DNA of 64,000 bases from Ketobacter sp. (lineage in GTDB: Bacteria; Pseudomonadota; Gammaproteobacteria; Pseudomonadales; Ketobacteraceae). Position 1 is the stretch's first letter. Each line of letters opens with the position of its first letter. The notes under the pieces were generated by a model. It did no database searches and had not been told where the DNA came from. It worked only from the letters and a program-made list of their open reading frames with translations. The DNA is taken from contig NZ_RCHN01000015.1 in NCBI RefSeq assembly GCF_003671495.1, forward strand, positions 124,001 through 188,000, read 5' to 3'. Below are positions 7,923-16,498 of the stretch, piece after piece. The position numbers were made by a program, and so were the translations under genes.

Positions 7923-9407
7923 TCAATTTATAAACAACCGATCCAGTTCCTGAGTCAATTGTTGCAGCCTAACCGGTTTTCCCACCACCCCCTGCATGCC
8001 GGCATCCAGAATGCGCTGACGGTCTTCATCCAGCACACTGGCGGTCATGGCGATGATGGGCGTGGCGCAGTTCGGCCCACTCCCCTGCAGGATCGACCGT
8101 GACGCCTCCAAACCGTTAAGACCGGGCATTTCGATGTCCATCACGATCAGGTCATAGTGTTGGGCATTGGCGGCAGCCACCGCCGCTTCGCCATCAAACA
8201 CAATGTCCACGTCCAGCCCGATTTTGCTGAACATCTTCTGCGCCACCCGCTGATTGACGACGTTGTCTTCCGCCACCAGGACTTTTTTCTGGTAGTTTTT
8301 ATTCAACAGTTCCTGTTCGGATTCTTCCTTGATGGGATCAGTCTCCCGCAGCGGCAACGTAATAATGAAGGAGGCACCCTTGTCCTTCTCACTTTCTACC
8401 TCCAGGTAGCCATCCATCAAATCAATCAGGTTTTTACAGATGGTCAACCCCAACCCGGTTCCGCCGTAATTGCGGCCAATACTCACATCCGCCTGCTCGA
8501 AGGATTCAAAAATCTTGTCGATACGATCTTTGGGAATGCCGATTCCGGTATCGTGAACTTCGATAATAATGTTGAAACGATTACCTTCGATATGGTCGTA
8601 ACCGACTTCGATATCCACACGGCCTTCGCGGGTGAACTTGATGGCATTGGTAACCAGGTTCATCAGCACCTGCCGAATGCGCATGGCATCGCCCATGAGG
8701 TACTTGGGTGTATCCGGCTCCAGCGCTGCATGTATCGCAACGGACTTGTCCATACCAAACGCCCGGTTCAGGTCGCACACATCGTGGATCATCTGGTGGA
8801 AGTTAAACGGCTCTTTCTGCAGCTCCAGGTGGCCGGCCTCTATCTTCGACAAATCCAGGATGTCGTTGATGATGCTGAGCAGGGAATTGGAGGAACGGTT
8901 GATGAGGGTCACCAACTCATGCTGCTCAGGATTAAGGGGGGTATCCTGCAACAACTGAACACTGGCGATCACACCGTTCATGGGCGTGCGGATTTCGTGG
9001 CTCATGTTGGCCAGGAAAACCGATTTGGCCCGGGAGGCGATTTCCGCCGAATCTTTTGCCTGCTGCAGGTGCCGGTTCAGGTTTTCCAACTTTTTGGTGA
9101 GTCGTGCCTGTTCTTCCAGCTTGAGGGCAAGATCCTGGTCCAGCTCAGCGTTGACGGACTGCTCCTGCCACCCGGATTCCAGAATATTGTTGAAGATCTC
9201 CTCGGCGCGATCCCGGTACAGCACACCCAGGTAGTTTTCCAGCGTGTCCAGGTAGCGACTCAGGTCGCCCAGGGAATCCACTTTGACCAGGCCGGCGCTG
9301 TCACGCTGCAACCCGCTCTCCATCAGCATGAAATCGATGACTTCATCGCTGCAGGTTTCCTTCAGTTTGCGGATATGGGCACTGACCAGCCGGGACCAAA
9401 TTGACAT
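7923..9407 (-). CDS. Hybrid sensor histidine kinase/response regulator
   Basis: This 494-residue protein has no membrane segment. An N-terminal helical region (1-90) of unknown ligand leads through a coiled coil (about 90-128) to a HisKA domain with the H-box [10 protein letters not shown] (phospho-acceptor H137). The HATPase domain follows, with the N-box [11 protein letters not shown]1 DTGIGIP and G2 GGTGLGL. A receiver domain (about 374-492) has phospho-acceptor D424 ([11 protein letters not shown]). It should phosphorylate itself and relay to its own receiver, then probably to a separate Hpt protein not seen here. Start ATG at 9407; the ribosome-binding site is weak. The GGDEF gene downstream is a plausible functional partner. 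Confidence 0.92.
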   Translation of the reverse strand: MSIWSRLVSAHIRKLKETCSDEVIDFMLMESGLQRDSAGLVKVDSLGDLSRYLDTLENYLGVLYRDRAEEIFNNILESGWQEQSVNAELDQDLALKLEEQARLTKKLENLNRHLQQAKDSAEIASRAKSVFLANMSHEIRTPMNGVIASVQLLQDTPLNPEQHELVTLINRSSNSLLSIINDILDLSKIEAGHLELQKEPFNFHQMIHDVCDLNRAFGMDKSVAIHAALEPDTPKYLMGDAMRIRQVLMNLVTNAIKFTREGRVDIEVGYDHIEGNRFNIIIEVHDTGIGIPKDRIDKIFESFEQADVSIGRNYGGTGLGLTICKNLIDLMDGYLEVESEKDKGASFIITLPLRETDPIKEESEQELLNKNYQKKVLVAEDNVVNQRVAQKMFSKIGLDVDIVFDGEAAVAAANAQHYDLIVMDIEMPGLNGLEASRSILQGSGPNCATPIIAMTASVLDEDRQRILDAGMQGVVGKPVRLQQLTQELDRLFIN

Positions 9408-9544
9408 AGGGACAAAAACTCTTGTACTTCACTTCCTAAGCATAATAACGGATCGCAGATCCGGCAAATCAGCGGGACCAGCGGCACGATACTTGATGGC
9501 ATTTCTCTGCTAAAGTGTACGGCCCCGCGCGAGCCGGCGCGCCC

Positions 9545-10276
9545 ATGCCAAGCATGCCAAACAGAGGAAGCGAGACCAAACCCTTGAAACACCAAGCTGT
9601 TCCCATTCAACCCGCCGCCACCATCGTCCTGCTGAGGGACTCGGACCAGGGTCCACAGATCCTCATGCAGCAACGCAATCCGGAAGCGATTTTTGTGGGC
9701 GGCGCCTGGGTTTTCCCAGGGGGCAAACTGGACCCCCATGATGAGGCATCCGCCTGGCTGGAATACTGTGACCTGCCCCCGGACGCCGCCAATCGGTTGC
9801 TGGAACTGGAAGCGCACGGTCACGCCTATTGGATTGCGGCGATTCGGGAGCTGGTGGAAGAGGCCGGCATCCTGCTGGCGGAAGGCGCCACCCCGCAACT
9901 GGCCGCCAGGGCGCAACAGTTCCTGCAGCAGGAGCCCTCTGGATTTCTCGATTTCTGCTCCCGCAACGGATTGCAGCTGCAAACCGGCAAACTGCGGTAC
10001 CTGAGTCGCTGGATCACCCCACCGGGCACCCCCAGGCGCTATGACACCCGCTTCTTCCTGTGCCCGTGGCCGGAAGGCCAGCCGCCGCGCCAGGATGACC
10101 ACGAAGCGGTCAACACCGGATGGTTCACCGCAACGCAGGCGCTGACCCGCTATGAGAAGGGCGACTGGGATCTGGTGCTGCCCACCATCATGACCCTGCG
10201 CCACCTGTCACGCTACAACAACGTGCAGGAGCTGCTGCAACAGGAAGGGCAGGCAGCCCACAACAAAACAGGTTAA
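9545..10276 (+). CDS. Nudix hydrolase, NUDT7/NUDT19-like
   Basis: This protein of about 243 residues hydrolyses a nucleoside diphosphate linked to another group. The Nudix box is split: WVFPGGKLDPHDEA comes first and REL-VEEAG (IAAIRELVEEAGILL) follows about 35 residues later, after an insertion. That arrangement is typical of the NUDT7/8/19 branch, which acts on CoA and acyl-CoA. The start is uncertain: ATGs at 9545 and 9554 and a TTG at 9583 (with AGAGGAAG upstream) are all possible. It lies 30 bases before a metallo-beta-lactamase-fold gene on the same strand, probably one operon. CoA turnover is a reasonable guess but is not proven. Confidence 0.8.
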   Translation: MPSMPNRGSETKPLKHQAVPIQPAATIVLLRDSDQGPQILMQQRNPEAIFVGGAWVFPGGKLDPHDEASAWLEYCDLPPDAANRLLELEAHGHAYWIAAIRELVEEAGILLAEGATPQLAARAQQFLQQEPSGFLDFCSRNGLQLQTGKLRYLSRWITPPGTPRRYDTRFFLCPWPEGQPPRQDDHEAVNTGWFTATQALTRYEKGDWDLVLPTIMTLRHLSRYNNVQELLQQEGQAAHNKTG

Positions 10277-10306
10277 CATGGTTCGAGCATTCAAAAAGGC
10301 GACACT

Positions 10307-11146
10307 ATGAGCAAGCTGGTACACGGTGAAACCATCGTGCTGTCACCATTGATTCGACGTATTACGGCCCCCAATCCGGGCATCATGACCGGACCGGGCA
10401 CCAACACCTACCTCGTGGGCACCGACGCCTGGGCCGTAATCGATCCGGGCCCGGCCATACCCGAGCACGTGAACGCCATTGTGCAGGCCGCTGCAGATGC
10501 CCACGCCACTATTCAGTGGATTCTCTGCACCCATACCCATATGGACCACTCCCCCGCCGCAGTGGCCCTGCAGCAAGCCACCGATGCGCTGGTGATCGGC
10601 ATGCCAGCCAACAACCCGCAATCCCAGGACCCCAGCTTCAGCCCCGACCAATGCTGGCAGGAAGGAGATTACATCCAGTCCGATGACTTCACCCTGCGGG
10701 CCGTGCATACCCCCGGGCACGCCAGCAATCATCTGTGTTTCTATCTGGAACAGGAGCAGGTGTTGTTCACCGGTGACCACATCATGGAGGGCTCCACCGT
10801 GGTGATCGCACCGCCGGATGGCGATATGAAAGCCTATCTGGATTCCCTGGCCAAATTGAAAAACCTGTCACTACGGCATTTGGCGCCGGCGCACGGCAAC
10901 CGCATGGAGCATCCCCTGGACGTGATTGAGGGCTTGATCCAGCACCGCCTGATGCGGGAACACAAGGTATTGGAAGGGATGGCGAAAACCGGGCCCGCGA
11001 ATCTGGATACCCTGACCCCCGCGGTGTATGACGATGTGCCGGAGTTCCTCCACCCGATTGCCCGCTTTTCCCTGCAGGCACACTTGGACAAGCTGCTAAA
11101 AGAGAAGATCGTCAGCGAATCTGACGGCATCTGGCAGAAAATTTAA
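10307..11146 (+). CDS. Metallo-beta-lactamase-fold hydrolase, LACTB2-like
   Basis: This 279-residue zinc hydrolase has the binuclear metal motif THTHMDH (75-81: H76, H78, D80, H81), a further histidine in HTPGHASNH (H138) and the bridging aspartate in FTGDH (D157). The N-terminal ITAPNPGIMTGPGTNTYLVG and the C-terminal winged-helix-like tail (about 210-279) match the LACTB2 group, some members of which are endoribonucleases. An AAGG site precedes the ATG. It is co-directional with the Nudix gene 30 bases upstream. Its last four bases overlap a small convergent gene. Substrate unknown; thioester or RNA hydrolysis are both possible. Confidence 0.85.
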   Translation: MSKLVHGETIVLSPLIRRITAPNPGIMTGPGTNTYLVGTDAWAVIDPGPAIPEHVNAIVQAAADAHATIQWILCTHTHMDHSPAAVALQQATDALVIGMPANNPQSQDPSFSPDQCWQEGDYIQSDDFTLRAVHTPGHASNHLCFYLEQEQVLFTGDHIMEGSTVVIAPPDGDMKAYLDSLAKLKNLSLRHLAPAHGNRMEHPLDVIEGLIQHRLMREHKVLEGMAKTGPANLDTLTPAVYDDVPEFLHPIARFSLQAHLDKLLKEKIVSESDGIWQKI

Positions 11147-11340
11147 CGCTTCTTGCCTTTTTTGGGTTTGGGGCCTTTGCTGCCGGACGGCTTTTTGGTT
11201 TTGGGCCAGCTATTCCACCCCATCGCTTTCTGGAACTGCTTGCGCAGGTCTTTGGCCGCCTGTTCTTTGCGCTCATGCACCACCCGTTCCCGGGCGCTGC
11301 CGAACTCCACCACGTTTTCTGAATCCTTATCTTCCGCCAC
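11143..11340 (-). CDS. Small basic conserved protein (65 residues)
   Basis: This short charged protein has an acidic N-terminus (AEDKDSENVVEFGSARERV), a helical middle (HERKEQAAKDLRKQFQKAM) and a very basic tail rich in lysine, proline and glycine (KTKKPSGSKGPKPKKGKKR). The tail suggests nucleic-acid or ribosome contact, but I do not recognise a characterised family. The start chosen is the GTG at 11340, because an AGGAG lies about 10 bases upstream; the frame remains open further upstream without a better start. It is convergent with the metallo-beta-lactamase-fold gene and overlaps it by four bases. Confidence 0.6.
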   Translation of the reverse strand: MAEDKDSENVVEFGSARERVVHERKEQAAKDLRKQFQKAMGWNSWPKTKKPSGSKGPKPKKGKKR

Positions 11341-11586
11341 GCCTGGCCATCTCCTCTGTGCTTGCCCGCTGACTCTTGAGATATAGCACAATTTAACCGC
11401 TCACTCAGCCACGGGCAAGAATGGCAATGACATGGTGGATCAGCCCGGGCTGTACACTATGGCAAATGTAATCAATGCCGATTTGCGTTAATATCGTCCG
11501 CCATTGCGAATCCGCCCACATGGGTGGATCAAGACCATTCAGGGGGTTGGTTGCCGTCTCCGGCAGCCACAACAGTAAGGTGTTCA

Positions 11587-12981
11587 ATGTCCGAAAAACC
11601 CAAAACCACGCTCAAGCGAGTGAAAACCGGCGCATTTGAGCGGCGCTTCAGTATGGCCAAAGCGGGCTTTGTGGCCGGAACCATGCTGGCGGCACAGTCC
11701 GCCGGGAACATGTTCACCCGCAAGGAAGAGCGGGCCGACCGCCAGAAGGCCATCCTCTCCAAACAGGCCCACTACCTGGCAGAGGAAATCGGCAAACTGA
11801 AAGGCAGCATCGTCAAGATCGGCCAAATGATGGCGCTGTACGGCGAGCACTTCCTGCCGGTGGAAGTCACCGAAGCTCTGCATACGCTGGAAGACAATAC
11901 CGCCGCGCTGGAATGGACCACCATCTATGAAGAACTGGAAGATGAGCTGGGGGCAGAGAAGTTGGCACTGCTGGAAATTGAGGAGTCGCCCCTGGGGGCG
12001 GCCTCCATTGGCCAGGTGCACAAAGCCGTCATCAAAGCGACCGGGGAACAGATCTGCCTGAAAATTCAGTACCCTGGCGTGGCGGAAGCGGTGGACAGCG
12101 ACCTCGGCGCGGTGGAAAGCCTGATCCGCATGCTGAAGATTGTTCCTATCACCGAGGAATTCGAATCCTGGTTCCAGGAAATCCGGGAAATGATGTACCG
12201 GGAAGTGGACTACAACCACGAGCGGGAGAAAACCAAGCTGTTCCGCGAGCGCCTGCAGGATGATCCCCGCTTTATCGTGCCCAAGATCTACGAGGAGTTC
12301 TGCAGCAATCGGGTCATCGCGACCTCTTTCGAACCGGGCCTGGATATTGACGCTCCGGAGACCAAAGCCCTGCCCCAGGCACGGCGCAATGCCATCTGCC
12401 GCACCGCGCTGGATCTGTGCTGGAAAGAGGTATTTTTGTGGGGCGAAATGCAGACTGACCCCAATTTCGGTAATTACTTTGTGCGCCTGGGTGACGGAGC
12501 AGAGCAACCGGATCAGGTGGTATTACTGGATTTTGGTGCGGTCAGGGAGTTCTCCGACAAGACCCTGGAGCCGGGCCGCAAGATCGTGAAGGCCGCCTTT
12601 CTGCACGATGAAGCCCTGTTGCTGGAAGGCTTGAGCGCCCTCCACCTGTTCGGGCCCGACACCCCCATGGACGCCAAGCGCGGCCTGGCACAACTGTGTT
12701 TTATGGCCATTGAACCCTTTGCCGATCCGGAGCGTTTCCCGCCGCCGTCCTATCTGCTGAACGACCAGCTTGAGTACAAATGGGGTGAAAGCAACCTGCC
12801 GGCCCGCCTCAGCATGAAAGCCGGGCTGTCCGCTGCGGGAGCCAACCGTCATTTCACCATCCCGCCCCGGGAGCTGATGTTCCTGGTGCGCAAGATCATG
12901 GGGGCCTATACCTTCATGTCGGTCCTGAAAGCGGAGATCCGCGGCTACGATGTGCTCTCCCCTTACATCCTGAGCAACTGA
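11587..12981 (+). CDS. ABC1/ADCK (AarF/UbiB) family atypical kinase
   Basis: This 464-residue protein belongs to the UbiB/COQ8 ATPase family, linked to ubiquinone biosynthesis and lipid handling. Family hallmarks are visible: the KxGQ helix (SIVKIGQMMA), the alanine-rich nucleotide loop (PLGAASIGQVHKAV), the catalytic-type lysine (CLKIQYPGV), an NFGNYF motif and the metal-binding LLDFGAVREF. Unlike E. coli UbiB it has no obvious C-terminal transmembrane helices, so it is more like the second, UbiB-paralogous kinases of many proteobacteria. The start is the ATG at 11587, with TAAGGTG upstream; the longer in-frame extension to 11524 is not protein-like. A GC-rich hairpin follows the stop. Confidence 0.85.
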   Translation: MSEKPKTTLKRVKTGAFERRFSMAKAGFVAGTMLAAQSAGNMFTRKEERADRQKAILSKQAHYLAEEIGKLKGSIVKIGQMMALYGEHFLPVEVTEALHTLEDNTAALEWTTIYEELEDELGAEKLALLEIEESPLGAASIGQVHKAVIKATGEQICLKIQYPGVAEAVDSDLGAVESLIRMLKIVPITEEFESWFQEIREMMYREVDYNHEREKTKLFRERLQDDPRFIVPKIYEEFCSNRVIATSFEPGLDIDAPETKALPQARRNAICRTALDLCWKEVFLWGEMQTDPNFGNYFVRLGDGAEQPDQVVLLDFGAVREFSDKTLEPGRKIVKAAFLHDEALLLEGLSALHLFGPDTPMDAKRGLAQLCFMAIEPFADPERFPPPSYLLNDQLEYKWGESNLPARLSMKAGLSAAGANRHFTIPPRELMFLVRKIMGAYTFMSVLKAEIRGYDVLSPYILSN

Positions 12982-12988
12982 CCGAACG

Positions 12989-13016
12989 GGCTCCGGGTTC
13001 ACGCAGGCCCGGAGCC
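12989..13016 (+). terminator. GC-rich hairpin after the ABC1 kinase gene
   Basis: A perfect 9-bp stem (GGCTCCGGG/CCCGGAGCC) with a 10-base loop begins 8 bases after the stop codon. No T tract follows, so it may end the transcript only with Rho or may protect the mRNA 3' end. Confidence 0.45.
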
Positions 13017-13132
13017 GCCTAACCGGATTCGCCCACCGGCGGAATTCCGTCACAAAGTTTCAGCAGATCCCCCCACCCCGGCCATTCCGTTTCTATACTG
13101 AATAGATACCCGACAGCCGACGACAGACCATC

Positions 13133-14356
13133 ATGGACACGGAACAACTGAAGCAATTTGAATTACTGCGCCATCTCAGCGACGAGCAGCTTATCGTCCT
13201 GATCCATAACAGTGAAACGCTGCGTCTTGGACCCGGTGATTCGATTGTGGAAGCGGGCTCATCCGATCCGTTTGAATATTTTTTACTGGCGGGGGAGCTG
13301 GATCTGCAGGATCCGGCAACCCAAAGCATCAAAACCATTGTGGCAGGCAGCCCCGACGCCCAGGGGCCAGTGGCCCATAAACGCCCGCGCGCTTTTCACG
13401 TCCGTGCCCATTCCAACGCCCAGGTTCTGCAGGTGGAACGGGAAGCCCTGAAAGCCCTGCTGCAGGAAGCGCCCGGGGACAGCTTCGAAGTGCGGCGAGT
13501 ACTGCGAGAGGAACAGCCGGAAGACAAGCAGCTGCTGCTGGACATCTATGCCGACCTGCGCAACAACAAACTGGTGTTGCCCAGTCTGCCGGAAGTGGCC
13601 GTGCGCATTCGGCGCATGATTGACGAAGGCACCAACAGTGCCAAGAAGATTTCCCAGGCGGTGAACACCGATCCCTCCATCGCCGCCAAACTGATTAAGG
13701 CCGCCAACAGCCCGCTGTTCCGCGGCACCAAAGAGTTTGAAACCAGCGCCCAGGCCATCGTACGTTTGGGCATGCAGACCACCAAGCAACTGGTGACCAC
13801 GTTTACGGTGAAAGAACTGTTCAAAGCCAACGCCCCGCTCTTGAAACAGCGCATGGACAGCCTGTGGCAGCACAGCATCGAGATCGCAGCCATCTGTTAT
13901 GTTCTGGCTAAAAATGTACGGGGCCTGGACCCGGATCAGGGCCTGTTGGCCGGACTGCTCCATGACATTGGCGTGGTGCCGATTCTGATGTACGCCGACC
14001 AGTACCCGACCCTGGCAGAAGACGCCCAGCAACTGGAGAAGACCCTCCGCGAACTCAAGCCGGAGCTGGGTTCGGTGATCCTCAAACGCTGGGGTTTCAA
14101 TGAGGAGATGGTGGCCACCGCCACCCATTCCGAGAACTGGCGCTACCAGCATGAGGGTGAGGCGGACTTTGCCGATCTGGTGATCGTGGCCCACCTGCAC
14201 CATTTGATGCTGGACGAGGAGCGCATGAAGAAGCTCAGCAAAGTGCCCGCCTTCCGGCGCCTGTTCCCCGGTGAAAACGACCCTTCAATTCTCAACGGCA
14301 TCATGGAACAGGCCAAATCCCAGCTGGAGGACACCCGTCAACTGCTGGTGGCCTGA
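13133..14356 (+). CDS. HDOD-domain protein with N-terminal cyclic-nucleotide-binding-like domain
   Basis: This 407-residue signalling protein has an N-terminal cNMP-binding-like domain (about 1-120; LSDEQLIVLIHNSETLRLGPGDSIVEAG) and an HDOD domain (about 145-345). HDOD hallmarks include LPSLPEVAVRIRRM, DPSIAAKLIKAANSPLF, IVRLGMQTTKQL and GLLHDIGVVPIL. HDOD domains are degenerate HD hydrolases that mostly act as scaffolds in nucleotide second-messenger signalling and motility. Start ATG at 13133; no strong ribosome-binding site. It is a single-gene transcript closed by a bidirectional terminator. Ligand and output are unknown. Confidence 0.88.
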   Translation: MDTEQLKQFELLRHLSDEQLIVLIHNSETLRLGPGDSIVEAGSSDPFEYFLLAGELDLQDPATQSIKTIVAGSPDAQGPVAHKRPRAFHVRAHSNAQVLQVEREALKALLQEAPGDSFEVRRVLREEQPEDKQLLLDIYADLRNNKLVLPSLPEVAVRIRRMIDEGTNSAKKISQAVNTDPSIAAKLIKAANSPLFRGTKEFETSAQAIVRLGMQTTKQLVTTFTVKELFKANAPLLKQRMDSLWQHSIEIAAICYVLAKNVRGLDPDQGLLAGLLHDIGVVPILMYADQYPTLAEDAQQLEKTLRELKPELGSVILKRWGFNEEMVATATHSENWRYQHEGEADFADLVIVAHLHHLMLDEERMKKLSKVPAFRRLFPGENDPSILNGIMEQAKSQLEDTRQLLVA

Positions 14357-14392
14357 GCGCCCACGAAGGTTAAACCCATACCACCCACCCAT

Positions 14393-14420
14393 AAAAAAAG
14401 CGCTCCGAGGAGCGCTTTTT
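14393..14420. terminator. Bidirectional Rho-independent terminator
   Basis: The stem AGCGCTC/GAGCGCT is flanked by seven A residues on the left and five T residues on the right. It lies between the convergent HDOD and MORN-protein genes, so it can end both transcripts. Confidence 0.85.
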
Positions 14421-14441
14421 CTGTCCGAACCGGACCTTGGT

Positions 14442-15713
14442 TTACTTCAAAGGAATGGCAAACTCGCCTTCGGTCACCACCTGCTTATCCGCACCGACAT
14501 TCCCGTAAGGGTAACCGGTGAAAGAAAACAGGCCGATTAACATGCCCTTCCCATCCTGCAGCACGGTGAGCTTGCCTGGCTCAGCACTGGACGTACGGTA
14601 GGATTTACTCTCCCCATTCTTTTGAATGGCAGCCTTGAAGTATTTCAGCTCATAGCTGCCTTCGCCCACATACTCATCAATGGTGAAGCTGACTTCGAAT
14701 TCGCCACCGCTGGCCGAAATCTGCATGGCACCGAATTCATTGATGTTTTTCTCCACCTTTAGATTAGGAATGTTGTCACTGACACCACCATTGTGTTTGA
14801 AGAAAAACTGGCTGCCATCTGCCCGAACCCCACGCTTGGTACGGGGATCCTTGGGTTTTGGAGGCGGTGCCGGTTTGGCCTCCGGAGCCGCTGCAACGGC
14901 AGCAGCACCCACTGCTGCACCACCGGCCGCCACATCAGAGAACGGAATCACGGTGGGCTTGGCGGCGGGCTCAGGCGTCACTGGTTTGGGTGCCGGTTTG
15001 GGGGCGGGCTTGGGTGCCGGTTTCGGTGCTGCCACCACGGCCACTTCCAGTTTCTCGCCGGATTTGAATTCACAGGCAGTTGGTTTGCCTTCGATGGTAC
15101 AAGACCCCTTGCCGTTAGGCAGGTATCCGCCCCGCACGGGACCGGAGTAAAGATCGCCGCCTTTCAGGACCACGGTAGCCCGGGTCGGTGGCTTGTCTGC
15201 TTTCCACACACCACGGGCCACATTGCCATTCTTCATGGTGACGGTGAATTCCCCTTCTTTCAGATCATCAATCCAGGTGCCTTCATACTTGACGCCGGTA
15301 TCGGCTTTGGTGAACACGCCTTTGCCCTGCTTCTGGTCGGCGATGAAACCGCCGGTGTACACGTCACCGTTGGCCCAGGTAAAGGTACCTTCACCGCTCA
15401 TCTTGCCCTGCAGCCACTCCCCCTTGTAGGAGTCACCATTGGGCCAGGTTTTGGTGCCGTTGCCATGTTCACGGTTGTTGCTCCAGCCTCCCACGTATTT
15501 CTCGCCGTTGGTCCAGACCTGAGTGCCTTCACCACTCTTGCGGCCATCGACCCAATCGCCTTCGTATACGTTGCCGTTGGTATACGTATAGGTGCCTTTG
15601 CCGTGGAACCGGTTGAAGGCATTACGCTCCCCCTCATAGACACCTGCCGCCAGGACAGTCGAGCACAACAGAACAGAGGCAAACCCTGAGATCAGAAGCT
15701 GTCGAAATTTCAT
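14442..15713 (-). CDS. Secreted MORN-repeat protein
   Basis: This 423-residue exported protein has a signal peptide (start MKFRQLLISGFASVLLCSTVLA). About six MORN repeats of 23 residues follow (YEGDWVDGRKSGEGT, YVGGWSNNREHGNGT, YKGEWLQGKMSGEGT and others, roughly residues 25-165). Then come a lysine/alanine/proline repeat (PAPKPAPKP), an alanine-rich linker and a C-terminal beta-rich domain (about 290-423) with no family I recognise. The linker could span the periplasm or peptidoglycan. The start is the ATG at 15713; an in-frame TTG 15 bases upstream is less likely. It shares a bidirectional terminator with the HDOD gene. Function unknown. Confidence 0.8.
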   Translation of the reverse strand: MKFRQLLISGFASVLLCSTVLAAGVYEGERNAFNRFHGKGTYTYTNGNVYEGDWVDGRKSGEGTQVWTNGEKYVGGWSNNREHGNGTKTWPNGDSYKGEWLQGKMSGEGTFTWANGDVYTGGFIADQKQGKGVFTKADTGVKYEGTWIDDLKEGEFTVTMKNGNVARGVWKADKPPTRATVVLKGGDLYSGPVRGGYLPNGKGSCTIEGKPTACEFKSGEKLEVAVVAAPKPAPKPAPKPAPKPVTPEPAAKPTVIPFSDVAAGGAAVGAAAVAAAPEAKPAPPPKPKDPRTKRGVRADGSQFFFKHNGGVSDNIPNLKVEKNINEFGAMQISASGGEFEVSFTIDEYVGEGSYELKYFKAAIQKNGESKSYRTSSAEPGKLTVLQDGKGMLIGLFSFTGYPYGNVGADKQVVTEGEFAIPLK

Positions 15714-15839
15714 CGTGTTAATATCCAATCAGGCTGAATAATTTGAATTTAAAAGAGAAAATCGCAAATCAGTAAATAAAAAAAGACATCTAAGTATATA
15801 GCAGAGGACGCCGGTTTTTTGAAATTTATCAAAGCAAAT

Positions 15840-16397
15840 TCAGGTAGTTTTATTGTTGTGTTCATGTAAATCCGTCAACACCGCCAGGGCTTCTTCAGCC
15901 CATTGAACACTGCTCTCTTCAAACAGAATTCCGCGACGCAAGGTCAGGTACATCATGCGGAATTCCGGTGTCAGCTCCGGGTCGGCGAAGTATTGGGACT
16001 CCACCTGACGGTAGGCTGCCAGCAATTCCTTATGCTTAATAAGCCTTTGTTTCGCCTCATCCATCAGAGGTTGAAGGTAGCGAGTATCCGCAGCAAACAG
16101 TTTCACCAGGAAGGACTCGTTGACTTTGGGCAGGGGCAGCGGCTTGCGCATCCACTGATCCAGGGCCTGCTCCCCCAGCTCGGTGATTTGGTAAACCTTC
16201 TTGTCTGGTTTGCCTTGCTGCGGCACCACCTCGAAACGCACCCAACCGTCTTCATCCAGTTTGGCCAACGCCCGGTACACCCGCTGATGGCTGGTATCCC
16301 AAAAGTAGCCCAGGGGGCCATCAAACCATTTATTGATACCGTAGCCGGTGGCACTCTGCTTTTTCAAAACCATCAATAAAACGTGCTTCAGGGACAT
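15840..16397 (-). CDS. PadR-family transcriptional regulator
   Basis: This 185-residue protein has an N-terminal winged helix (LKHVLLMVLKKQSATGYGINKW, then SHQRVYRALAKLDEDGWV and KKVYQITELGEQAL, about 1-80) and a C-terminal helical dimerisation region. This is the PadR layout. PadR proteins usually repress a neighbouring gene until a small ligand binds. It is divergent from a flavoprotein gene at 16499, and the intergenic region carries a repeated motif that may be its operator. The target is therefore probably that flavoprotein and itself. The ligand is unknown. Confidence 0.88.
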   Translation of the reverse strand: MSLKHVLLMVLKKQSATGYGINKWFDGPLGYFWDTSHQRVYRALAKLDEDGWVRFEVVPQQGKPDKKVYQITELGEQALDQWMRKPLPLPKVNESFLVKLFAADTRYLQPLMDEAKQRLIKHKELLAAYRQVESQYFADPELTPEFRMMYLTLRRGILFEESSVQWAEEALAVLTDLHEHNNKTT

Positions 16398-16432
16398 GCT
16401 CTACCTCAGTCATCAAGTGGCACATTATGACT

Positions 16433-16487
16433 CATGTTGCATATGCGTACCAGGGGTGATAGCCTCTATGCCACATGATGCATATCC
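16433..16487. promoter_or_regulatory. Possible operator: two direct copies of CATGnTGCATAT
   Basis: CATGTTGCATATGC (16433-16446) and CATGATGCATATCC (16474-16487) lie 41 bases apart, close to four helical turns, in the gap between the PadR gene and the flavoprotein gene. This is the position expected for a PadR operator, but binding is inferred only. Confidence 0.4.
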
Positions 16488-16498
16488 TGGAGATCAGT

